Source: Zygnema cylindricum | Lineage: Eukaryota; Streptophyta; Zygnematophyceae; Zygnematales; Zygnemataceae | DNA: 64,000 nucleotides | Assembly: GCA_037447655.1 (NCBI GenBank) | Contig: JBBHKE010002637.1 | Location: forward strand, 126,001-190,000 | Reading direction: 5' to 3' | Made by a program: the position numbers and the translations under genes | Notes under the pieces: generated by a model | What the model was told of the DNA's origin: nothing | The model's database searches: none | The model's input: only the letters and a program-made list of their open reading frames with translations | Shown: positions 26,001-34,764 of the stretch, piece after piece | How the letters are laid out: the number at the start of each line of letters is the position of its first letter | Numbering within the stretch: the first letter of the stretch is position 1

Positions 26001-26192
26001 TAAAAAATCGTAGAGGACCCTACGAACTGTCAAAAATCTCTGATAAAACCCAAATTTTTAAATTCTGATAGAAAATATTCAATTGGGGTTTGTAAAAGTT
26101 CAAAATCTTAATTCTCTAAGGAGGTGGGGAAAAAAAATAGGGTTAAGAATTAATTTGGGGCCAAAGGGGCCCATTTATTAAATTGAGAGGCT

Positions 26193-26446
26193 ATGGTAAG
26201 TTTATGGGATTTTTACTCTTTTTAGGATTAAAATAGGATCGATCTAGGGTTTTGTTTGGGGTTCTTGGGGAGGGTTTTTGGTTTCATAAGGTTTTTTCTG
26301 GTGTTTTTTTGTTTTTTTTTTATTAAGTTTTTTTCTCCGCTTTTTATGAGGTTCAATTTGATTTTTATTTATTTATATTTTTGTTGTGGCGAAAAAAATG
26401 AAATTAATTGTGTTAAAAAAACAGACAGAGAGATTTTTTTTTGCGA

Positions 26447-26488
<42 letters not shown>

Positions 26489-26511
26489 TTTTTTTTTTTT
26501 TTTTTTTTTTT

Positions 26512-26557
<46 letters not shown>

Positions 26558-27897
26558 GACGGTCAATTTGTTTTTTGAATTTTGATTTTTTACTCTGATT
26601 AATTTATCGCTTGTTTTGTCACTTTTTAGTTGTTTATTTATCAACCAGGCCAACGATTAAAATTGTTCCCAATTTTACTGTTGATAGTTTACTGTTTTGT
26701 TTTTGTGTATTTATCAATCAGGCCTCTAAAATCATCGCCAATTTGATTATATTGGGAGGAGGGATTCTCGTGAGAGCCGTCTCCCAAGCCTACCGACAAG
26801 CTATTGTTAGTAAGCCTCCTTCCTCTCTCTCCCCCCCTCTCCCTCTCCCTGTCCCTCTTTCCCGCTCTCTCTCTCTCTCCTCTGTCTCTCCCTCGCTCTC
26901 TCTGCCTCTATCCCTCTCTCTCCCCCCTCTCCCTCCCCCCCACGCACGCTTTTCTTTTTCTTCCATTCCTTGTCATCCTATCTTCCCCTTCTGTCCTCCC
27001 TTCCCTCTCCCCCCACTCTTTTCCCTGTAAAATTTTATCCCCCTCCCCTCCCCCCCTCCGCCACTCCCCCCAAGAGTCTCTGCCTATTCCGCCCACTCTC
27101 CCCTAATCTCTCTCTCTCTTTCTCTTCCCTGCTCATCTCAACTAAACTATCCATCACTATTAGAGCTAATCACTCTAATTCCAAGTTGTGTTTTTTTTAC
27201 CCAAATCATGAATAGTGTTAATAACACTATTTATTTCATTGGCCCATAATGAGCCACATGTATACATGATTTAGTGTGGTTACTTCTAATAAAGTGTCAA
27301 CGCTAATAATTGGCTGATTCGAATACACAATTTAGTTTAGTTAATTGTAGGAAAGTGTTAACTCTAATAATGCACTAATAATTTAGTGTAGCTAATTCTA
27401 ATATAGTGTTAACGCTAAAAAAGCAGTAAACCTAATACACAATTTAGTGGAGTTAATTTTAATATAGTGTGGACGCTAATAATGCAACTAACCTTAATAC
27501 ATTAATTTAGTATAGTTAATTATAAAATAGTGTTAACTCTAATAATTCACTAACCCTAATAGTGATGTGTTAGATAAACACATTTTTTGAACCCTATGCT
27601 CGTATTATTAATACCTTTATAATGTATTTTTTTATTTACATGGCTTATTAGATAATATATATATAATGTATTCATACCGTATCTAAGGTATGGCTTATAC
27701 TATTGTGGTAGAGGAAACAATTATTGCTCTAACATGGCCACTCGTTCTCATCTTTTTTTTACACCGGAACATAAAATAGCGTTAATAATGCTAATTGTTT
27801 CTTTCTTGAAACTAATTCGGTAAGCGGTTGAAAAAATCTTCCATGTCTCACTAAAATAGAACCCCACGCTATATATCTCTTAACGCCAACGGTGTTT

Positions 27898-27930
<33 letters not shown>

Positions 27931-30900
27931 TTCTCTCTCCCTCTCTCTCTCCCTCTCTCTCTCTCTTTCTCTCTCTCTTCTCTCTCTCCCCCTCTCCCTC
28001 TCTCCCTCTCTCTCCCCCTCCCTCCCTCCCTCCCTCCCTTATACAGGTGCAACTTTTGCCGAATACTTATTTTCAAAAGACAAACTTATGTAGTATAGTC
28101 CTCCGTGAATGGCTATTAGCTCTAATAACACTAATTCCGTCCCGATTCTTTTTAGCCCTCCAGGGATAAATTAGTGTTGATAACTAAATTGTTGTTTTCT
28201 TAACGCTAATTCTTTTGACGGTTCACAATCGTTCTCGTTATTTGGAGAGGAAATAAAATTATTAATACTCAAATAGTCGTACTAATTATTGATTATTACT
28301 ATTTATTTCTCAACACTAATAGCGGTTTACGGTGCAGTATATGATGGTCTTTTCAAACAAGCTGAAGCCTATTGTCATTTTTCTCTCCCTCCCTGTCCCC
28401 CTCCCTCTCTCTCTCCCCCCTTTCCCCCCTCTCTCTCCCACCTTCTCCCCTGTATCTCTGCCTATCCCTCCATCTCTCCCTCAGTCTCCCTGCCTTTTTC
28501 CTAATCTCCCTCCCTCACTCCCCTGATCTCACTCTCTCTCTCTCTCTCTCTTCCCTTAACTGTATTATATTTTTCACTATACATAGCGTGGCATGCCACG
28601 TGTAACAATATCTTCCGTACTCTGTGTGACGGAATAAACCGTACACCCGTACGGTTTGAACCATACAATTATCGCCGATGGTTATCGGTACCGGTGTTAT
28701 CGCGATAAAAAACTGATATTATCGGTTTTTTATCGGCGATAACACCGGTATCGATATATCGTGCCAATATATCGATTATCGGCAAGCCAAGAAAAGGTAC
28801 ATATCGATTATCGGCAAAACCCTGATACACAGCACTACTAATCTCCCTCTCTCGCTTCCGCAAACTTTCTTTCTTCCACTCTTTTCTCTCTCTCACTCTT
28901 CCCCCTCTCTCTTTCTCTCTCTCTTCCTCCCCTTCTCCCTTTCCTGCCTCTCCCTCTTCTAGATATCCAATCATTTATTCGTTTGAGGAAGAATTTTTTA
29001 TTTTGGTCTCAAAGGACCAATCTAAAAATGGTTCATTAAACCCCTTTTTTTTGGCTAAAAATAAGTGCTCATGTTCAATTTTTTTCTTTTCTATCATAAA
29101 TGAGGCCGCCAATCCCCTCTCTCTCCTTCCCTCTCCCACCTCCACTCCAAAAAAAAAAATGATTTTTTTTATTATTTTTTTGCGTCCGTTTCTATGTTTT
29201 TTTTTTCTGCGTCTTTTTCTGCATTTTCTCGACCTTTCTTTTTTTTATTTTTTCCCTTATCATTTTTGTTTTAAAACCCAAAAACAAAATAAATAATAAA
29301 TATTATATAAATAAAATAAAAAAAACTTCTTTTTTCTCCAGATGCTTCCCAAACCGGAGTGACCCAAGTGTCCATAAATCACACTTTTCTGCGTCTTTTC
29401 TGCAGTTATTTTGTCGTTTTTTTTTCGTTTTTTTTTTTTTTTTTTAATTCGTCAATTTCTTCGCCTTTTTTCTTTCCAACCTTTTTTGTCTTTTTTTGGC
29501 ATTATTGCAGATGCTTCCAAAACCGGAGTGGCCCAGGAGGCGGTAAATAACACTTTTCGGAAAACCTCAAAAACGATGACAATTCAGGAAGCTCGACAAA
29601 TTCTCGGAGTTTCCGATAAAACAACTTGGGAGGATGTTTTGGAGGTATTTTTACCCCTCTCTCTCTATCCCTCTCTCTTCCTCTCCCTCTCCCTCTCCCT
29701 CTCCCTCTTTCTCTCTCTTTCTCCATCTCCCTCTCCCTCTCCATCTCCCTCTCCCCTCCCCCCCTCTCTCTCTGCCCCTCTCTCTCTCTCCCTCGATCAC
29801 TCTCTCTTTTCCTGTTTTGTTTTTTTATATCTTCGTTTATTGTTGTTAAGATTACCTAATTGACCTTCTAAATATTGAAATAACTCTAGTAATTTTTTAT
29901 TTTTATTTTTCCTTTTCCCTCTTTATTATTTTCCTTTATTTTTGTGGGAAGCAATTCATTTACTAGACTGAAACTGTAAAATTATTTAAAGTTTTCAATT
30001 AGAGCTCACGACAAAATTTGCAAAAATTGTAACGGCAATCGATTTTCTAGTCTTGAATATACATTTTTATATATATTAAAAATACTCATATGCTTATAAA
30101 ATACTCCTATACTATATATATAAAATATATATACATGTATATATATATAATTTTTTTGTTATATATAATATTTTTCTTCCCTCCAATTTTTTCGGGTGTA
30201 GGAGTTTTGCCATAAGGGCCTCAATCAGTAGATTGTACCCTTTGTTCTTGCTTCTCTCTCCCCGTCCTTCTCCCTCTCCCTCTTCCACTCTTACTCTCCC
30301 TCTCCCTCTTACCCTCTCCCTCTCCCTATCTCTATCTCTCTTTCCTTTTCCCACCCCCACTCCCTCTCACTCTCCCTTTCCCACTGCCACTCCCTCTTCC
30401 ATCACCTTGCCCTTTCCCTCTCCCTCTCCTCCCTCTCCCTCTCTCTTCCTTTCCCTCTCCCTCTCCGTCTCCCCGTCGACGAGTCCCTCCACCTCCCTCT
30501 CCTTCTCCCTCTCCCTCTCCCCATCCCTCCCCCTCCTCCTTCTTCACCTCTCCCTTCCAATCTCCCCTTTCCCTTTTCCACCCCCACTCCGCCTCCCTCA
30601 CCTTCTCCTTCTCCCTCGCCCTCCCCCTCCCCCTCCTGATCTCTCTCCCTCGCCCTCCCCCTCCCCTTCCTGATCTCTCTCCCTCGCCCTCGCCCTCTCC
30701 ATCTCCCTCCCTCTCCCTCCCCCTCTCTCTCCCTCTCCTTCTCCCTCTCCCTCCCCCCCTCCCCCTCCCGCTCTTCCTCTCCCTCTCCCTCTCTCTCTCC
30801 TCCCTCTTTTGTGCACTATCTCGTTCTTTCTCTTCCCCCTTCTCTTTCTCCTCCCCTCTCTCTTGTGCTCTCTCTATTTTTCCCTCCCTCTTGTTCGCTT

Positions 30901-31509
30901 TTGTCCCCTGTCCCTCCCTCCCATTCCTCCTCCCTCTGTCCTCCCTCTTCCCCTCCCTCCCTTTCCCTCCCTCTCCACCTCCCTCCACTCTTACCCCTCC
31001 CCTTCTCCCTCTCTCCCCCTCTCCTCTCCTCTCCTTTCCTCTCCTTTCCTCTCCTCTCCTCTTGTCTCCTTTCCTCTCCTCTTCTCTCCTCTCCTCTAGC
31101 CTCTCTCTCCCTCTCTCTTTTATTTTTTGGGGGTTAAAGAACGTTTATCTCTAGATCGGTACATTTCTGCAAGATATTTTCCTTCATCGTGTTACTTTTT
31201 TGTTTCTTTTTTTTTGGTTCATTCTTTTTTTTTCTTCTTTTTTTTAATGTTTTTGTCGAAAGGAGACACAACTTGTCATTTGGAGCACAATGTTGTGTCC
31301 AAAATCTTTATCCAATTGTACAATTTTCGGTGGTTTTTTATTTATTTATTTATTTTCTTTATATTTTTTTTTTTCGGTTTTTTAAACAGAGATACCAACG
31401 ACTTTACGACAGTAACGAGAAGAATGGATCTTTTTATATTCAATCAAAAGTACAGAGGGCAAAAGAATGTCTCGAGGCTACAAAAGAAGAAGAAAAAGCC
31501 GAGAAATAA
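26193..31509 (+). CDS. PAM16: PAM16/TIM16, mitochondrial import motor subunit
   Basis: Four exons (26193-26195, 26722-26809, 29511-29644, 31390-31509) encode 114 residues, the usual plant length. Exon 1 codes only the initiator ATG, followed at once by GTAAGT. The N-terminal hydrophobic segment (IIANLIILGGGILVRAVSQA) matches the membrane-associated part of PAM16. The J-like domain follows (EARQILGVSDKTTWEDVLE), with DKT in place of the HPD motif of true DnaJ proteins, as is typical of PAM16. The end has YDSNEKNGSFYIQSKVQRA and KECLE. PAM16 pairs with PAM18 at the inner membrane and tunes Hsp70 in the TIM23 presequence import motor. Introns 2 (2.7 kb) and 3 (1.7 kb) are swollen by CT tracts and repeats. 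A relic duplicate of the start of exon 3 lies at 29341-29393. Confidence 0.9.
26449..26556. repeat. Poly-T run in PAM16 intron 1
   Basis: About 108 bp of T with two isolated G. The exact length is doubtful because such runs assemble poorly. Confidence 0.85.
26818..27122. repeat. CT-rich tract in PAM16 intron 2
   Basis: Pyrimidine-rich on the sense strand, starting eight bases after the exon 2 donor. Confidence 0.85.
27145..27565. mobile_element. MITE, alpha family, with internal tandem expansion
   Basis: The left terminus (ACTATCCATCACTATTAGAG) and the centre (AATAGTGTTAATAACACTA) are normal for the family. The right half is repeated about five times with a period near 63 bp, each unit containing AATTTAGTGTAG and AGTGTTAACGCTAATAA variants. 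It ends with ACCCTAATAGTGATG. Length is about double that of other copies. Confidence 0.65.
27897..28040. repeat. CT-rich tract in PAM16 intron 2
   Basis: About 145 bp of C/T on the sense strand, mostly CTCT with TTTCT and CCCT variants. Confidence 0.9.
28378..28555. repeat. CT-rich tract in PAM16 intron 2
   Basis: About 178 bp of C/T-rich sense-strand sequence. It is preceded by a MITE right-end fragment (TAATAGCGGTTTACGGTGCAG, near 28318-28338). Confidence 0.85.
28684..28754. repeat. Long hairpin with TATCGGC repeats
   Basis: Arms of about 26 bp (TACCGGTGTTATCGCGATAA and its complement) pair with one mismatch around an 11-bp loop. The neighbourhood to 28830 repeats TATCGGC/TATCGAT several more times. 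Shorter palindromes (GTGGCATGCCAC, and CCGTAC/GTACGG) lie just upstream at 28586-28656. Confidence 0.85.
28846..28960. repeat. CT-rich tract in PAM16 intron 2
   Basis: About 115 bp of C/T-rich sense-strand sequence. Confidence 0.8.
29341..29393 (+). pseudogene. Relic duplicate of the 5' part of PAM16 exon 3
   Basis: After a CTCCAG acceptor-like site, this stretch reads NASQTGVTQVSINHTFL when joined in the phase of exon 2, against NASKTGVAQEAVNNTF in real exon 3. Flanking intron sequence (TTTCTGCGTCTTTT motifs at about 29208 and 29388) is also duplicated. This indicates a tandem duplication of roughly 170-180 bp that covers only the start of the exon. Confidence 0.75.
29650..29806. repeat. 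CT-rich tract in PAM16 intron 3
   Basis: Begins a few bases after the exon 3 donor; pyrimidine on the sense strand. Confidence 0.9.
30245..31120. repeat. CT-rich tract of about 875 bp in PAM16 intron 3
   Basis: The longest pyrimidine tract here, on the sense strand, with CCCTCTC units drifting to CTCCTCTCCTTTCCT near its end. It gives long false open frames on both strands. Confidence 0.9.
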
Positions 31510-32902
31510 ATAGAATCTATGAGTTTTTTTGGAATTAAATGGATTTTTGAACAGTGTATCAAGAGTTTATCGAGAGTTTATTGAGAATCATGGAGAATCT
31601 ATGGAGAACTATGGAGATTTCTTCAAAATTGATTGAGATTTTGTCGAATTTTATCGAGATTCCTTTGAAATCGACGCGATTTTTTCGAAATTGATCGAGT
31701 TTTCTTGGAAAGTTTGAGTTTTTCTTTGAAATCGACTGATTTTTTAAGGGTAAATGGCGTATAATTTTGTAGTTATAAGCTTAAATTTGTCATTTTCGCG
31801 GTTATGATGAAATTTTTTTGTTCAAAGACGTGAGAAATCTCTAGTTAGAAGATTTTTAAGGAAAAGGATATTGATTTTTTTTCTTTAAGCTTTCTTTTTT
31901 TTGGCTAAGTATTAAAAGGTTGTCAATTTGCAAAATGGAAGGATTTTTTTATATTCCAGTTTTATAAAGAATGTGTATAACAGGGCAATAAATAGACTAC
32001 CTCAGATTACTTTATTTTTAAATTTGTGAAACTTGTCAAGTGTTTGTAGAAATTTTGATTTTTTTTTACGTATTTTTGTGTAAATTTTCAGTCTATGTAA
32101 TTACATTTTTAATGTGAATGATGTTGACTATTATAAATCGGAAGAGAGAAGTCACAGGTGCTTCAAAAGTGGTGCAGATTTAAAAAAAAAAAAAGTGGTC
32201 CAGATTAAATAAAAATAACGTGGTCCAAATTAAACAAAAAAAACAAGTGGTCCAAATTAAATGAAAAAATAAGTGAGCCAAATTAAATAAAAAAAAACTG
32301 ATCCAGATTAAGGAAGTATCGTGTATATTATTTCAGCAAATTGTATATGGACGTACATTCGCTTGAACTACAGAGGATCAAGTGTAAGAAATACATTACA
32401 ATGTACAGTTTTTAACTGACAAGGATAAGATGAATATATTTTGTTTACTCATAAGGTTGTTACACTATCGAATATCTACTCTCGTTTTGATTGTAAATCG
32501 GTTTTATTCATACAATTTAATTTCTGAAACAAACTGAAGAAACGAACTAATTTTTATTGTTACTGGTTTTTTTTTTTTTTTTGCCTTATATTGCGGTGAG
32601 ACACACTTAGAGCTCGTGAAACTTTTCAGGAATTTACTAAGAATCCTTGTTCTATCCTCATATAGAGCCATGTATTCAAATTACATTGATTTGTGTGTTT
32701 GTATAAATATTTTATTCAGGTACAATAAGGAGAATGATGGTGAGATGATGTAATTTGAGAAACCGAGAGATATGGTAACAAAATAAATTGCGATGCCGAA
32801 TAAAAGAATGGTATACGTATCAATTCAATGATGACGGACGTCGTTTTCAGGTTTTTGAGAATATGGAAGAAATGGTCATACAATTGTCGTACAATAAAGG
32901 TT
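31510..32902. other. PAM16 3' flank and spacer before the first LTR
   Basis: AT-rich, with repeated near-copies of GAGAATCTATGGAG and TCGAAATTGATCGAG just after PAM16. No gene is supported. A short tandem array is listed separately. Confidence 0.5.
32162..32308. repeat. Tandem array of about 29-bp units
   Basis: About five units of the type GTGGTCCAAATTAAA plus an A-run. Confidence 0.85.
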
Positions 32903-33513
32903 TGTGAAGGCCAAACTCCCTGAGTCGAGCGCAAAAAGAATCACTCAATTTGCTCCCCTGAGCATTGAGTTATTGGTTGCCAAAGATGGCCTATAAATAC
33001 AAAAGGTCTCTCAGAGAGAGGTGCCTCAAAAAATGTCTAAGTCCTAATTCCCCCTCTAAAACCCTTACTACAACTGTACTCAACCAATCACAAGACTCTA
33101 AAGTACAAGAAGTACAGCTGACGCGGTACATCTTGTACGGCCATGGTACGGCATGGTCGTCCCGTTGACGCCTATCGGTTCGTGAGCCATGGTCGCTCTT
33201 CCATTAACATCTGCCGTCCACTCATGGCTTGCCACGTGTCAACCGCCGACATTAGCTCACAAACCGCCAAATGACCACTCCGGAGTCCTACCGAACTCAA
33301 CCTTTTTGTTGAGAGTGACTTAGGTCACTCTTTAGTCCTGCCTATGGAGCTAAGGTAGCCATGGCTCCACCGCCCTCACTCTCCTTCACTGACTACAACA
33401 AGTATGGGGGCTATAGAGAGAAGGTGGAGGCAGGGTGCCTATGCTTTCTCTTTTAGTTAATTTAACTAATTAAGTCCTAGAAAATACCTCCCCTAAATCT
33501 AGTGATTATAACA
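32903..33513 (-). repeat. Copia LTR, first type, minus orientation
   Basis: About 611 bp on the minus strand, from TGTTATAATC to CTTCACA. A purine-rich GGGGAG tract abuts its start (33514-33523), as expected of a 3' LTR. It contains a G-box core CACGTG (33233-33238), and TATAAATACAAAAGG lies at the matching place on the plus strand near 32992. It shares the GTTGAGAGTGACTTAGG segment with the LTRs at 38314 and 49122. Confidence 0.7.
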
Positions 33514-33865
33514 CTCCCCTTATTTTATAGTCTAATTTTAGTTTCTCCTTTATGCCACACTTTTCTCTACAGTATTTTAACTTGAAAGTGAAACTCTGAG
33601 ACCTCCATTGGCCCTCAGAGTAGGCAGATCCAAAAGAAACTTATCTAGATAGTGCCGACTCCAAGTTGATATAAACCCAAATGACTGACCCCTTGACAAT
33701 CACAAACCCATTAGCTTCACCCCTGTGAATTAAGACTTTCTGTGTGCTTAGTTCCACCACAGAATGCAAAGTTAGAATATGAGTTTTGGACACATTTACC
33801 CACTTTGACTTTCCCTTAGAAATGCAGCCACCCTGGCGGGCAAAAACTCTGACCAACTACACCCC
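33514..33865 (-). mobile_element. Deleted copia internal region (leader plus polypurine tract)
   Basis: On the minus strand this runs from just after one LTR (GGGGTGTAGTTGGTCAGAG, which includes a TGGTCAGAG stretch resembling a primer-binding site) through a leader like that of element E (shared GTCTCAGAGTTTCA). It then passes directly to a polypurine tract and a second LTR. All gag-pol sequence is missing, with the break where gag should begin. It is a TRIM-like deletion derivative or a recombinant with element A. Confidence 0.6.
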
Positions 33866-34764
33866 TATGTAGCCTGGACTCCCCTGAGTCCGCAGCAAAA
33901 AGAATCATTGAAAATGGTGTAGTAAATTGATAGTTATGGCTGGCCAAAGTTTGCCATTTATACAAGGTGCTTTCTGGGAGAGGCAGCTACCTACCCAAAA
34001 TTTTCTAAGTCCTATTCCCCCTCTAAAACTCTATCTACTGTAGTACAGCACCAATTAAAATACTGTGTCGTACAGAAAAGTGCAGGTGCCGGTGTACTTT
34101 TTGTACGGCCATCGTACGACATGGCCAAAATGTCGGCACATGTCATATCGGGATTCGTTTCCGTAATCCTCGGAGTTGCCGCAATCCAATGTGGTTTTGC
34201 CACGTGTCATTTGATGTGGCGGTGATCGCAAACCGCCAAAATCCTATTCCGCGATCTCGGCATCCTTCGCGGCCGTCCGATCAAATCCGGATCTCAATCG
34301 TAGCCGTCATAAATACTTGCGAAGTATTTTTTTTGATGTCAAACAAAATGCGCGGTATTTATTTCGTAACCGTATCGTACTTCGCACTTTATATAACTGT
34401 ATCTATGCACTACGTATATATTTCAGTTAAATGATAAAGCCTTCGTGTAACTAATTAAATAATTATCAAACCTTATATGTCTTAATACTAGCGCTAGACT
34501 AAACGGTTAAAGCTACCGGCTATGATTGATTGATAGTCAGCAGGTACCAGGATCAATTCCTAGGTCCGTCAACTAACTTTTGGTAAGTCTACCTAATTTA
34601 CCCGCTGTCTTTTCTAGAGAGCTTAGGCAGCCATGGCTCTAGCTCCCTATCCAGCCTTTAGTGACTACAACAAGTGTGGGGGCTTGGAGAGGGGAGTTAG
34701 AGGCAGACTGCCTCTGCCTTTTTCTATCCTATTTACAGACCTAGAAAATACACAAATATCAACA
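33866..34764 (-). repeat. 3' LTR of copia element A
   Basis: About 899 bp on the minus strand, beginning TGTTGATATTTG, with G-box core CACGTG at 34201-34206. It is of the second LTR type, shared with E and with the LTR at 48021. Its lower limit was set by comparison with the other LTR ends. TATAAATGGCAAA on the minus strand near 33955 is a likely promoter. Confidence 0.65.

Larger units (their letters stand above)
23846..26192. other. Intergenic space between the divergent UGNT1-like and PAM16 genes
   Basis: Contains a GA microsatellite, two MITE-like stretches and an AAACCCTAA-rich block next to PAM16 (listed separately). No gene is supported. Confidence 0.5.

Noticed and set aside
26256-26653. 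Poly-Phe and poly-Lys open frames
   Set aside because: They translate a T-run in PAM16 intron 1.
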